NCBI RefSeq assembly: GCF_019249215.1
Contig: NZ_JAESDI010000002.1
Coordinates: 186,001 to 250,000, forward strand
DNA: 64,000 nt
Direction: 5' to 3'
Source of the DNA: Alteromonas lipotrueae
Lineage (GTDB): Bacteria > Pseudomonadota > Gammaproteobacteria > Enterobacterales > Alteromonadaceae
Shown here: piece by piece, positions 1 to 8,370 of the stretch
Numbering within the stretch: position 1 is the stretch's first letter
Layout: the number at the start of each line of letters is the position of its first letter
Translations under genes and position numbers: made by a program
Notes under the pieces: generated by a model
The model's input: the letters and a program-made list of their open reading frames with translations, nothing else
Database searches by the model: none
What the model was told of the DNA's origin: nothing

Positions 1-381
1 TACATCAATTTGCTGCAGTAAATCAGGGTCAATGGTGACACGGCCAATGTGATGGAACAGTGTGGAGGTTTGCTGCGCACCATCAACGGTAACATTTAAG
101 TAAGCATCTTCTAGCCCACGGATATATATCTTTTGTGCAACCCCTACCGAACCACCAACACTAATTGAAGGCGAGTAGCGAAATATATCAGCGAGATCAT
201 TAGCTTGGTATTGCTCGATGTCTTCAGCAGTAATGCTTAGGTTTGTTGTAGCACCTACCACCGAAATTTTTTCGACAGTGTCTGTCGCGACAGAAGTAGT
301 TTCGTCAGTCTCTTGCGTTTGCGCATAGGAAAACGCGCTGGACAGTGTGCAAACCGCACCAATGAACACTAGTTTTTTCAA
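1..381 (-). CDS. TonB-dependent receptor, heme/hemoglobin type (N-terminal part, cut by window edge)
   Basis: Only the first 127 codons are present; the rest lies left of the window. The product starts with a Sec signal peptide (about residues 1-20, ending near FSYAQ), then a short linker and the start of a plug domain. The plug has the IRGLEDAYLNVTVDGAQQ and LFHHIGRVTIDPDLLQQIDV stretches typical of heme/hemoglobin-type outer-membrane receptors that import iron sources with TonB energy. I chose the TTG at 379-381 because GGAG lies 6 bases upstream and the signal peptide begins right there; no ATG fits. A Fur-box-like sequence lies about 35 bases upstream. A damaged second copy of this gene start is found at 13297-13627. 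The substrate is inferred from family resemblance only. Confidence 0.8.
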   Translation of the reverse strand, partial: MKKLVFIGAVCTLSSAFSYAQTQETDETTSVATDTVEKISVVGATTNLSITAEDIEQYQANDLADIFRYSPSISVGGSVGVAQKIYIRGLEDAYLNVTVDGAQQTSTLFHHIGRVTIDPDLLQQIDV

Positions 382-478
382 GGAAAGCTCCAGTTAAATG
401 TTTAGTTATTCTAAATAAGAAACATTCTCATTTACTTTCTCAGGAAAGGGTAGTGTTTTTACATTTGTTACATTTTCG
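151..478 (-). repeat. direct repeat, copy A (receptor gene start and upstream region)
   Basis: This stretch aligns with 13396-13724 in the same orientation at an offset of about 13245 bases, with many substitutions (roughly three quarters identical by eye). It covers the signal peptide, the start of the plug domain and about 95 bases of upstream DNA, up to a shared TTGTTACATTTT. Copy A is the intact one. The pair brackets the aromatic catabolic cluster. Confidence 0.75.
416..430 (-). promoter_or_regulatory. possible Fur box upstream of the receptor
   Basis: Read on the minus strand the 15 bases are TGAGAATGTTTCTTA, which match about 10 of 14 informative positions of the TGATAAT-N-ATTATCA Fur pattern. 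The position just upstream of an iron/heme-type receptor fits iron repression. The match is imperfect and the corresponding sequence upstream of the decayed copy near 13660 has lost it. Confidence 0.3.
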
Positions 479-568
479 TCGTTGTAAATCGACTATACTC
501 ATAGGTTGGAATGATACCGGACGCAGCAATTAAAGTAATTAAGGAAGCTTACCTGCATGATTGCCGAG

Positions 569-1264
569 CTAAACGAAAATGCGTTTAGTCGCCGCTCGAT
601 TAAGGCGTTCGAAGTTGTGCAATGCCGCATGGGCATGTTCTTTCATCAATGCTTCGGCTCTTGCCCCTTGCCCAGACAAAAGCGCCTCTGCGACGGCGTA
701 GTGTTGCATATGAGCGTAGTATAGGCGCTGAAATTCACGCTCTGTTTCCTCTGGATTGAACACCAATGAATTAACGGATGACATCGGTAAATGCTCATTA
801 AGTTTTAGCGCTTCCTCAATCGATGCATTTTTACTGGCTTCAATTATAGAGGCATGAAACATGCTATTCATCTCTACGTATTTCTGAATATCCATTTCAT
901 CGATATAGCCTTTATCGAAAATGCTATCGCCAATCTGTAGGCATTCTTCAAGATTGGCAATGGTTGATTCACTAAGCCCTCGTTCAGCTGCCAATCTGGC
1001 AGCTAGCCCTTCAAGTACGCCCCTCACCTCAACCGACCCAATAATTTCTTCTTTCGTAATTTTCCTCACTTTGTAGCCTCTTCGAGGCAGCTTAATTAGT
1101 AAACCTTCATTCTCTAGTGCCCGAAAAGCAATTCTGATCGGAGTGCGGGAAACCCCTAATTCCTCAGCAGTTGAAATTTCGGTTATCCTCTGTCCGGCCT
1201 CAATGTTGCCCGACAAAATCTTGTCTCGAAGTATGCTTAATACCGCATGCCTTTCTTTATTCAA
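569..1264 (-). CDS. vanR: GntR/FCD-family transcriptional regulator, VanR type
   Basis: A 231-residue regulator with an N-terminal winged helix (about residues 5-70, with EELGVSRTPIRIAFRALENEGLL as the recognition region) and an all-helical FCD ligand-binding domain (about 75-220). FCD regulators usually repress a neighbouring catabolic operon until its substrate binds. The gene is divergent from vanA/vanB, and three TTGGATCCAA palindromes lie between them, so it is the natural candidate to bind these and to control both itself and vanAB. The start is the TTG at 1262-1264, supported by GGAGAG about 6 bases upstream. The name VanR rests on domain type and context, as in pseudomonads; the ligand (vanillate) is inferred. 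Confidence 0.75.
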   Translation of the reverse strand: MNKERHAVLSILRDKILSGNIEAGQRITEISTAEELGVSRTPIRIAFRALENEGLLIKLPRRGYKVRKITKEEIIGSVEVRGVLEGLAARLAAERGLSESTIANLEECLQIGDSIFDKGYIDEMDIQKYVEMNSMFHASIIEASKNASIEEALKLNEHLPMSSVNSLVFNPEETEREFQRLYYAHMQHYAVAEALLSGQGARAEALMKEHAHAALHNFERLNRAATKRIFV

Positions 1265-1325
1265 CGACGCTCTCCGGTTATAGGTTAGATAGCAATGTAA
1301 CGAATACTACAACGTAAAGTATTCA

Positions 1326-1337
1326 ATTGGATCCAAT
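1326..1337. promoter_or_regulatory. predicted GntR operator 1
   Basis: Perfect 12-base palindrome ATTGGATCCAAT about 60 bases upstream of the vanR start, a position suited to autoregulation. Two further copies lie on the vanA side of the same intergenic region. Confidence 0.65.
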
Positions 1338-1443
1338 ATTAGCCTATTCGTGACGATAGACTACTTTTTTCAAAATAAGCAACATCGTCTAAATACCTAT
1401 ATTCCAAATACTTAAGTTTTTCATGTATTCCCACACAGACATT

Positions 1444-1455
1444 ATTGGATCCAAA
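1444..1455. promoter_or_regulatory. predicted GntR operator 2
   Basis: ATTGGATCCAAA, containing the perfect 10-base palindrome TTGGATCCAA. It lies just upstream of the candidate -35 element of the vanA promoter. Confidence 0.6.
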
Positions 1456-1469
1456 ATTGAGATATTTGC

Positions 1470-1498
1470 TTGTATGATCCTGACCACCTGGCTATTAT
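1470..1498 (+). promoter_or_regulatory. candidate sigma-70 promoter of vanAB
   Basis: TTGTAT (1470-1475) and TATTAT (1493-1498) are separated by 17 bases, a good -35/-10 pair. Operators 2 and 3 flank and overlap this pair, which is what a repressible promoter would look like. A transcript starting near 1505 would have a leader of about 35 bases before the vanA ATG. Confidence 0.5.
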
Positions 1499-1508
1499 TG
1501 GATCCAAT
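1497..1508. promoter_or_regulatory. predicted GntR operator 3
   Basis: Perfect palindrome ATTGGATCCAAT overlapping the candidate -10 element and the expected transcription start of vanAB, so binding here would block RNA polymerase directly. Confidence 0.65.
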
Positions 1509-1541
1509 TTTGAAAAAACTAAAAAGTTGAGCGTGAAATAT

Positions 1542-2606
1542 ATGGCTACATTTATCTTAAATGCTTGGTATGTCGCAGCGGTTTCAGAAGACGTTAGTAA
1601 CGACGAACCTTTAGGTCGAAAAGTCTGTAATTTCGACATTGCATTTTTTCGGAATGCCGACGGCAAGATCCAAGCGGTTGAAGATTTTTGTCCCCATAGA
1701 GGCGCACCACTCTCACTTGGGAAAGTTGTCAACGGGAACTTAGTTTGCGGCTACCACGGCTTACAAATGGCCGGGAGCGGAAACACGCATTCTATGCCCA
1801 AGCAGCGGGTGGACAAATTTCCCTGTATTCGCTCTTTCCCAGTAGTAGAAAAGTTTGGCTTTATTTGGATTTGGCCTGGTGATCCACAAAAAGCCGCTGA
1901 AGAAAAACTACCCAATCTACAATGGGCTGATAATCCTGATTGGGCCTACGGGGGAGGACTATTTCACATCCAGTGTGACTATCGATTGATGATAGATAAT
2001 CTTATGGATCTCACCCACGAAACCTACGTACACGCATCCAGTATTGGCCAAAAAGAAATCGATGAAGTTCCTGTACAAACCACGGTTGAAAAAGGTCAAG
2101 TGGTCACCAGTAGGCACATGGAAAATATAAGCGCCCCGCCTTTCTGGCAAGCCGCCTTGCGCGCCAATAATTTACAGGATGATGGACCTATTGACCGCTG
2201 GCAAATTTGCCGCTTCGATTTACCCAGCCACGTCATGATTGAAGTGGGTGTTGCCTATGCAGGCAAAGGTGGCTACGACGCACCAGAGAATACCAAAGTG
2301 GGAAGTTGGGTGGTCGATTTTATTACACCAGAAACCGATAGTTCCATTTGGTACTTCTGGGGAATGGCACGAAATTTCAAGGTAGACGATCCAGAACTCA
2401 CTAAAAGTATTCGTGATGGGCAGGGTAAAATTTTCACTGAAGATCAAGAGATTCTAGAACGTCAGCAGCTCAATCTAGACAAGTATAAAGACAAGCGGAT
2501 CCTGAAACTAGATATTGATGCTGGTGGCGTTCAAGCACGCCGAATGATTGAACGGGCGATAAAAAAAGAAGCTGAACTACATCTTACTGGAGATTTAGCG
2601 CAATGA
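1542..2606 (+). CDS. vanA: vanillate O-demethylase, Rieske oxygenase subunit VanA
   Basis: The enzyme removes the methyl group of vanillate oxidatively, giving protocatechuate and formaldehyde, with electrons from VanB. The 354-residue protein starts with NAWYVAA, carries the Rieske [2Fe-2S] motif CPHRGAPLSLG...CGYHG in its first quarter, and the mononuclear-iron region DNLMDLTHETYVHASS. The long stretches HETYVHASSIGQKEIDE, ITPETDSSIWYFWGMARN and the C-terminal LDIDAGGVQARR match VanA of pseudomonads as I know it very closely. I chose the ATG at 1542 because the family starts here; the upstream in-frame TTG at 1470 would place a promoter and operator inside the gene. The stop overlaps vanB by four bases (ATGA), so the two are coupled. 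Confidence 0.93.
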   Translation: MATFILNAWYVAAVSEDVSNDEPLGRKVCNFDIAFFRNADGKIQAVEDFCPHRGAPLSLGKVVNGNLVCGYHGLQMAGSGNTHSMPKQRVDKFPCIRSFPVVEKFGFIWIWPGDPQKAAEEKLPNLQWADNPDWAYGGGLFHIQCDYRLMIDNLMDLTHETYVHASSIGQKEIDEVPVQTTVEKGQVVTSRHMENISAPPFWQAALRANNLQDDGPIDRWQICRFDLPSHVMIEVGVAYAGKGGYDAPENTKVGSWVVDFITPETDSSIWYFWGMARNFKVDDPELTKSIRDGQGKIFTEDQEILERQQLNLDKYKDKRILKLDIDAGGVQARRMIERAIKKEAELHLTGDLAQ

Positions 2607-3553
2607 TAACGGTGGTAGTTAAAGCTAAAACAATGGTAGCTGAAAATGTGTGTCATTTGGTATTAGAACCAATGGATGGCAGTACGCTTCCACGGTGGGA
2701 GCCGGGTGCACATATCCAGCTGCAGTTAACGCCCGACATTAATCGGTCATATTCGTTATGCGGAGCGTTAAATGCGAGTCATTATGAAATTGCTGTATTA
2801 AGAGACCCTATGAGCCGAGGTGGTTCGTCATTTGTTCACGACAAACTGAACTTAAACAGCGAATTGCAGATAAGTGAGCCTAAAAACCTTTTTCCCTTAA
2901 ATAGCCAGATAAACCCTTGTGTGTTTTTCGCTGCTGGAATTGGTATTACACCTATTATTCCTATGATTGAACGTTGTATGAATGAGGGACGCAGCACGGT
3001 CTTGTATTACTGTGCACGTACACCTTCTGAAGCTGCGTTTTTACACCAATTACAAGTCACAATGCCGACCGACGCACTGCACGTACACTTTACACAGGAA
3101 CATGAAGGTAAGAGACTGGATATTCCAACCTGTTTTAAACACATCACTCATGAGAGCCATGTATACGTATGTGGGCCATCAAGATTCATCGACGATGTTA
3201 TGGCTAACGGTAAGCGAATAGGTTTGCCAGAACCTCAGCTTCATACAGAGTATTTCGCCGCCATGCATCATGAAACATCAGCAGATCATGAATTTGAAGT
3301 TCAACTTGTCAGTAGCGGTGCAATATACACAGTATCACAAGATGAAAGTATACTATCGACGTTAGAAGACAATGATATCTTTATACCCGTTTCCTGCGAA
3401 GAAGGTATTTGTGGCACGTGTGTCATTGGTTTAGTCGAAGGTGAAGCAGACCACAGAGATGTGTATCTAAGTGATGAAGAGAAAGCCAGTATGAAACATA
3501 TTACTCCCTGTTGCTCAAGAGCCAGAAGCAAGCGCCTCGTACTGGATATATGA
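2603..3553 (+). CDS. vanB: vanillate O-demethylase, oxidoreductase subunit VanB
   Basis: A 316-residue class IA reductase that passes electrons from NAD(P)H to VanA. In order it has a flavin-binding barrel with NRSYSLCG, an NAD-binding domain (FFAAGIGITPIIPMIE; YVCGPSRFIDDVM) and a C-terminal plant-type [2Fe-2S] ferredoxin domain with CEEGICGTC followed by a fourth cysteine near residue 303. The start codon overlaps the end of vanA. The gene ends 10 bases from the convergent sigma-54 regulator gene. Length and domain order are those of VanB. Confidence 0.92.
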   Translation: MITVVVKAKTMVAENVCHLVLEPMDGSTLPRWEPGAHIQLQLTPDINRSYSLCGALNASHYEIAVLRDPMSRGGSSFVHDKLNLNSELQISEPKNLFPLNSQINPCVFFAAGIGITPIIPMIERCMNEGRSTVLYYCARTPSEAAFLHQLQVTMPTDALHVHFTQEHEGKRLDIPTCFKHITHESHVYVCGPSRFIDDVMANGKRIGLPEPQLHTEYFAAMHHETSADHEFEVQLVSSGAIYTVSQDESILSTLEDNDIFIPVSCEEGICGTCVIGLVEGEADHRDVYLSDEEKASMKHITPCCSRARSKRLVLDI

Positions 3554-3563
3554 AAATCTCCTT

Positions 3564-5327
3564 TTACGTTTCAAATTTCTTTAGGCGATAGGCGAGTTGG
3601 GCTCTACTTATCCCTAATCGTCTTGCCGCCGCAGAAAGATTTCCACTTTCCAATTCAACCGCTTCAAAAAGTAGCGTTCTCTCTAGTTCGTCCAGTGAAA
3701 AGTTTTTTTGCTTCATAGCATCAAGTTCTTCGAGCAAAAATGCTGGCGTTTGATTTTCACTGGAAAGCTCTCCTGATTCATTTACAGAATACAGCAAGGG
3801 CTCTGGTAATGACTCATTGTGAAACATGTGGTGAAGATCGATAGGTTCATTATCTTCTGTCCATATAACCCCACGCTCTACAATATTCTGAAGCTCTCGA
3901 ATATTCCCAGGAAAGTCATAACTTAAAAGCGCTCGCGACGCTTTGGTAGTAATGCCAGGAATATGCTTTTCATGTAAATGGCAAAACTTATGAAAGAAAT
4001 AATCGAGTAACAGAGGAATATCGTCTCTTCGGTCGCGCAATGGCGGTAAAGTGATAGGAAATACATTTAACCTAAAATATAAGTCTTCCCTGAACTCTCC
4101 ATTTTTAACCGCATCGAGCAATTGCATGTTGGTGGCAGCCACAACACGCACATCGACGTTAATGGGGTGATTTCCGCCAACACGCTCAATTTCCTTTTCT
4201 TGTAACGCTCGTAATAACTTGCTCTGACCTGCCATACTCAGGGTACCAAGTTCGTCGAGGAACAAGGTACCACCATTGGCTCTTTCAAACCGTCCTGCTC
4301 TGCTATGGCTAGCGCCAGTATAAGCCCCTTTTTCAACGCCGAACAATTCAGACTCCAAAAGGTTATCGGGAATAGCTGCGCAGTTGAACGCAACAAAAGG
4401 CTTTTCTCTTCGCTTACTTTTTTGATGTAAGCTACTTGCAAAAAGCTCCTTCCCAACCCCAGATTCGCCGGTTAGCAATACGGTAGCATCGGTTTTTGCC
4501 ACTTTATCTAATGCTTGAACCGCCGAAAGAAAAGCGGATGAAACACCGATTATTTTGCTTTCATTCTTTGGCTCTAGCGGCGGAATAACATCGACATCTG
4601 CGTTTTTCGTTATTGCTTTATCAACATTAATCTCACTTAAGAAGTCGAGTTCTCGCTCGCCTTCAGGCCACTGATTTGCATTTTTGCCCACTAACTTACA
4701 TTGTGAATGCCCCATACCTAGGCACTCAGATTCACGAAATATTACTAGCGTGCTAAGCAAGCAGCTCACATACCCAATGGCATAACCTACTTCCATCCAA
4801 CAGACAGGTTGGGTGCTTACCCCATGGGACTTAATATGTTGCTCTGCTTCACAGCTATTGTGCCAATAAAACTCTCCGGTATAGGTACCTTTATCTTTAT
4901 CAAATTCAAAATGAATAGGCTCAACTTGAACCGCGCCCTCTAACGAGTGAAGTTGGGTGCCTGCAGCAAAAATAGAGGCAGGCTCAGCATCGGGCCATTT
5001 CTGCCTTACCAAGTTTGCATCGCGTGCCCCGGACTTATAGCCAACACGCATGAACAAGCGCCTAGCACTATCATAACCAATCGAATCAATTATTTGCTGC
5101 CGCATTAACCCAAAAGACGAACCATGTAACAGCAACATACGTTGGTCGTTCATCCATATACGGCCATCGCCAGGAGAAAACGACAAACATTCGGTTAATT
5201 CTTTAAGTGTAGGACTACTTTGATCTTTAATTTGGCTAAAACTCCCCTTAGCCCCCTCGTCAGACTTCAAGTTGACAATATCGGCAAGGGTGACGCGAGG
5301 ATTAGAAGGAGGAGTCTTTTTGCTCAT
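3564..5327 (-). CDS. sigma-54-dependent activator, XylR/DmpR family
   Basis: A 587-residue activator that senses an aromatic compound directly and opens sigma-54 promoters. The N-terminal sensory part is XylR_N (about 45-150) followed by a V4R domain (about 155-215) with conserved Cys and His residues (HNSCEAEQH; ECLGMGHSQC). The AAA+ domain (about 258-490) has Walker A GESGVGKE (287-294), GAYTGA (334-339, the sigma-54 contact loop, Tyr instead of Phe) and Walker B GGTLFLDE (352-359). A Fis-type helix-turn-helix lies at 560-585. It follows a receptor gene with a perfect -24/-12 promoter, and palindromes like XylR upstream sites lie in the intergenic region beyond, so it probably controls that receptor and perhaps the divergent dehydrogenase genes. 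The effector is unknown; a vanillyl-type aromatic is inferred. Confidence 0.88.
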   Translation of the reverse strand: MSKKTPPSNPRVTLADIVNLKSDEGAKGSFSQIKDQSSPTLKELTECLSFSPGDGRIWMNDQRMLLLHGSSFGLMRQQIIDSIGYDSARRLFMRVGYKSGARDANLVRQKWPDAEPASIFAAGTQLHSLEGAVQVEPIHFEFDKDKGTYTGEFYWHNSCEAEQHIKSHGVSTQPVCWMEVGYAIGYVSCLLSTLVIFRESECLGMGHSQCKLVGKNANQWPEGERELDFLSEINVDKAITKNADVDVIPPLEPKNESKIIGVSSAFLSAVQALDKVAKTDATVLLTGESGVGKELFASSLHQKSKRREKPFVAFNCAAIPDNLLESELFGVEKGAYTGASHSRAGRFERANGGTLFLDELGTLSMAGQSKLLRALQEKEIERVGGNHPINVDVRVVAATNMQLLDAVKNGEFREDLYFRLNVFPITLPPLRDRRDDIPLLLDYFFHKFCHLHEKHIPGITTKASRALLSYDFPGNIRELQNIVERGVIWTEDNEPIDLHHMFHNESLPEPLLYSVNESGELSSENQTPAFLLEELDAMKQKNFSLDELERTLLFEAVELESGNLSAAARRLGISRAQLAYRLKKFET

Positions 5328-5449
5328 ACGCTATATTTGATTAAAGAAGAATGCTTACATTACGCTAACATCAATTAAATAAAACAGACACTTAAATGTG
5401 CCGGACTTATACCATTGGATACCTAGGGTCATACAGTCTTTGTTAGACA

Positions 5450-5480
5450 GGCTCGCGATACCAAAAAAGTACGGCGAGCC
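5450..5480 (-). terminator. hairpin between the receptor gene and the sigma-54 regulator gene
   Basis: GGCTCGC (5450-5456) pairs perfectly with GCGAGCC (5474-5480) around a 17-base loop, just after the receptor stop codon. It lacks a clear U tract, so it may be a weak terminator or attenuator between the receptor and the regulator gene downstream. Confidence 0.35.
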
Positions 5481-5487
5481 TTCATTG

Positions 5488-7929
5488 CTAGTAGCGCAAT
5501 CCCAACGAAAGTGACCACATGCGAGGGGCGTTATAGACCACCTGCGTAGTACCAACATCAATGTTTTGGAAGCCTGTAACAATGACGCGCTTATCAGTTA
5601 AGTTTTCTCCCCTAAGCGCAACTTCCCAGTCCCCATCGGCAGACAAGTATTTCACAGAGGCATTAAACATATGATACGCCGGCTGATTTGTACCAGGGGT
5701 GTTTTCAGATATATTCGCCGTTTCTGAACGGTAGGCCCAATCACCTAGTAAGACCCATTCAGATCCAGCATTTTGCGGTATATGATACCTAAACCCTACA
5801 CTTGCTGAATATTCGGGTGTATTAACAAATTTATCGTCTAAATCTAAAAGCGCCCCTTCCTTCAAATCTGTGTACTTAGCGTCAATATAGCCAGCGCTTG
5901 TATTTAAATATAGATTCTCAGAGAGTAAGAACTGCCCTTCCACTTCGGCCCCAGAAATTTCACCTTCCGCCGCATTCTCAAAAAAGGGCGATAAACCACG
6001 GTTTACCGTTACCTGAATGTTTTCATAAGTCGTATAGAACAAAGCGGCATTAACTTGGGCACTCCCACCCCAAAAACGCGACTTGATACCAAGCTCATAA
6101 CTATCTGCTTCCTCAGGCTCGAAAGTAGGCGGCGTATTATTGGGTTCAGGTAATGTTAGTCGACTAGTCCAGCCACCAGATTTAAAGCCTTGCGAGTAAG
6201 ATGCATAAGTCATGACATCGTCTGCAATATGGTATTGCGCCCCTACATGTATGGAAGTATCAGAAAAAGAAAGTGTGTTTTTCCCCACTGGGTACACTCG
6301 GGTTAAATCAGACTGGTCGGGATACAGCGCAGACGGAAAACCGACTTTAATACCAAACATGTTTAGCTCTTTTTGTTGCCCTTCAAATTCTTTATCTTCT
6401 TTTGTATAGCGGATACCAAACGTTGCACCCCACTTACTGCTAATTTTGTAATTCATATGGGCGAAGGCTGCAATCGCGTCGTTTTTCAGGTCGTTTGGCC
6501 CATATACCTGTACTAAGCCTCCAGCAAAAATCGGCGTGTCGAGAAGCGAACCTTCTTCGGTGAAGTAATACAAACCGGTTACCCAATCTAAGCGTTCTTC
6601 AAGAGACGTTCCTGTTAATTGAAGCTCTTGGGAGAATTGCTCCTGCTCCATAAAAAAGGAGGTGTCTACCATGATAAATGGACCGCCAGAGTTATCCACA
6701 CCAAAACTAGATTCAAGCTCACGATATGCAGAGATAGACTTTATTGCCATATCATTCTCTAATTCCCAATCTACAGTAAGCGAGCTCCCCCACGCCGATA
6801 GTTCTGAAAAATTGCTGCCGGCAGCATAGCTTAAGTCAGGGTCGCCGGTAATGTAGCGATCATCAATGGGAAGGCGATTGTTGTTAGGGTTATCGTCAGC
6901 ATTTGCACCAGCAAATGAAGTGCCCACCGTTCCGCGGACACCACAGGCAGCAGCAAGTCCAATGCTATCGAGTGTCGCTACATCTAAACTAATGCATGTA
7001 TTATAAAGCGATGCCAAACTGGCTTCGGTATTAACCGCCACTAAACTTGATGGTGCAGCGGTCTCGTCAGTTTCGGTGAAGTCGGCGGAAAAGGTAATAC
7101 TGACATCGTCACTTGGAGTATATAACGCCTTAAATCGACCATTTATACTATTTTCTTGCCCCGCTTTATCGCCGTTTGAAGTTTGGTTTTTAACCGTATT
7201 AAATTTACCAATATCGTTAACAAAATTCTCGCTGCCAGGAAAACGAACGCGTTGTTGGTAACCATCACGTCGCTTCGAAGAAAAAGAAACTTGTGTAAGC
7301 AAGTCATCAGATAATGGTAAATCTGCCGATATACGCACATCTTGTCGATTGAAACTCCCCGTGGTCGCTTCTGCTTTAAAACCAAACGTTTCACTTGGAT
7401 TACTTGTCACAATACTTAATGCACCACCAATTGAATTTCGGCCAAACAAGGTCCCTTGAGGCCCTTTTAATACCTCAATGCGTTCCAAGTTTAATGTATC
7501 TGCCACCGCCCCCAATGTTCTAGCATAGTAAACGCCATCAATATAAAGCCCTACGCCAGGCTCAAGGTTGAAAGCGAAATCATTCTGACCAATTCCTCGG
7601 ATGAATGCACTTAGTACTGAAGAAGACCCCGCAAATGGTGATGTGGCGTCCATCTCTACATTTGGAATATAGGCTGATACTTCAGTAATGTTACCAATGT
7701 CATTATCACGAATACCATTTGCCGAAATAGCTGAAATAGTAATTGGCACCTCTTGAACGTTTTCAACACGTTTTTGAGCAGTAACACTGATGGTTTCTAA
7801 TTCGCTGACATCAGGCGGAGGGTTTGTTTCTGCACTCTGTTGAGCATAAACCCCTGTTGAAATACTGATCATACTAGCAAGCATACTGGGCACCAGTATT
7901 TGCGTTCTATTTATTTGCTTAAGTTCCAC
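5488..7929 (-). CDS. TonB-dependent outer-membrane receptor, likely for an aromatic substrate
   Basis: An 813-residue receptor: signal peptide (about 1-29, ending GVYAQ), TonB-box region with SVTAQKR, plug domain (about 45-160, with GVGLYIDGVYYART and LKGPQGTLFGRNSIGGA) and a beta-barrel closing on the terminal aromatic residue (LSLGLRY). It has no STN domain, so it is a transporter and not a surface signaller. The GTG start has GAGGAG 6 bases upstream. A textbook sigma-54 promoter lies at 7995-8011. Receptors of this type are known to import lignin-derived aromatics in sphingomonads (DdvT is one example); uptake of such a compound here is inferred from the surrounding enzymes. Confidence 0.85.
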   Translation of the reverse strand: MELKQINRTQILVPSMLASMISISTGVYAQQSAETNPPPDVSELETISVTAQKRVENVQEVPITISAISANGIRDNDIGNITEVSAYIPNVEMDATSPFAGSSSVLSAFIRGIGQNDFAFNLEPGVGLYIDGVYYARTLGAVADTLNLERIEVLKGPQGTLFGRNSIGGALSIVTSNPSETFGFKAEATTGSFNRQDVRISADLPLSDDLLTQVSFSSKRRDGYQQRVRFPGSENFVNDIGKFNTVKNQTSNGDKAGQENSINGRFKALYTPSDDVSITFSADFTETDETAAPSSLVAVNTEASLASLYNTCISLDVATLDSIGLAAACGVRGTVGTSFAGANADDNPNNNRLPIDDRYITGDPDLSYAAGSNFSELSAWGSSLTVDWELENDMAIKSISAYRELESSFGVDNSGGPFIMVDTSFFMEQEQFSQELQLTGTSLEERLDWVTGLYYFTEEGSLLDTPIFAGGLVQVYGPNDLKNDAIAAFAHMNYKISSKWGATFGIRYTKEDKEFEGQQKELNMFGIKVGFPSALYPDQSDLTRVYPVGKNTLSFSDTSIHVGAQYHIADDVMTYASYSQGFKSGGWTSRLTLPEPNNTPPTFEPEEADSYELGIKSRFWGGSAQVNAALFYTTYENIQVTVNRGLSPFFENAAEGEISGAEVEGQFLLSENLYLNTSAGYIDAKYTDLKEGALLDLDDKFVNTPEYSASVGFRYHIPQNAGSEWVLLGDWAYRSETANISENTPGTNQPAYHMFNASVKYLSADGDWEVALRGENLTDKRVIVTGFQNIDVGTTQVVYNAPRMWSLSLGLRY

Positions 7930-7994
7930 GCCAAACTCCTCAATAATTATTATTTTTACATCTAGTTAACATACAACCGATTGTTTTGGCTGGA

Positions 7995-8011
7995 ATGCAA
8001 ACAAAGTGCCA
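7995..8011 (-). promoter_or_regulatory. sigma-54 (-24/-12) promoter of the receptor gene
   Basis: On the minus strand the sequence is TGGCACTTTGTTTGCAT, a full match to TGGCAC-N5-TTGCA(T). The GG and GC pairs are exactly 10 bases apart. The -12 element is about 65 bases before the receptor start codon, leaving a short leader. A sigma-54 activator gene lies just downstream of the receptor. Confidence 0.85.
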
Positions 8012-8205
8012 TAAAAAATAATAAAGGTAAGCCTCTGAATATAAATAAGAATAAAACAAATCGCATTGATATCGCTAAAATCAACTTAACCAAATAAACA
8101 AAAACTTCACAAAACAATGACAAATAGAGAATTATGAATCTGTAATCACAGATAATTTTGATAATAAAGCCTTAAGCGACTGGACTTTGCTTCAAGTTTT
8201 GCTCA

Positions 8206-8220
8206 TTTGAGCAACTCAAA
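8206..8220. promoter_or_regulatory. candidate upstream activating site 1 for the XylR-like regulator
   Basis: TTTGAGCAACTCAAA is a perfect inverted repeat (TTTGAG, CTCAAA) and resembles the TTGATCAATTGATCAA sites bound by XylR and DmpR. It lies about 200 bases upstream of the receptor promoter and about 140 bases before the divergent dehydrogenase promoter region, suitable distances for a looping activator. Confidence 0.55.
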
Positions 8221-8236
8221 AATTGAATTCTTTTCA

Positions 8237-8260
8237 TTTGATCAACCATTTGATCGCAAA
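8237..8260. promoter_or_regulatory. candidate upstream activating site 2 for the XylR-like regulator
   Basis: Contains TTTGATCA followed by TTTGATCG and CAAA, i.e. repeated TTGATC half-sites like those in XylR/DmpR upstream activating sequences. It is 17 bases from site 1, about one and a half helical turns, and such sites usually occur in pairs. Confidence 0.5.
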
Positions 8261-8353
8261 TTTCATATTCGTATTACGCATGGGCATTGGTTTAAGAAAA
8301 ATATGCGTACGCAGGCCTTTATTGTTAAGCAGTTGTGCTTTTTTCGTTAATTA

Positions 8354-8370
8354 TTGGCATGAGGTTTGAA
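8354..8370 (+). promoter_or_regulatory. weak sigma-54-like promoter before the aldehyde dehydrogenase gene
   Basis: TTGGCATGAGGTTTGAA matches TGGCAY-N5-TTGC except that the -12 GC is GA. The GC is normally almost invariant, so this may be weak or non-functional. The distances to the activating sites (about 100-150 bases) and to the ATG at 8417 fit a sigma-54 promoter. Confidence 0.3.

Noticed and set aside
1470..1541. Upstream TTG start for vanA
   Set aside because: It would put a -10 element and an operator within the gene and add residues not present in VanA.
8304..8313. Palindrome TGCGTACGCA
   Set aside because: Perfect but only 10 bases and single; no second copy or matching regulator was seen.
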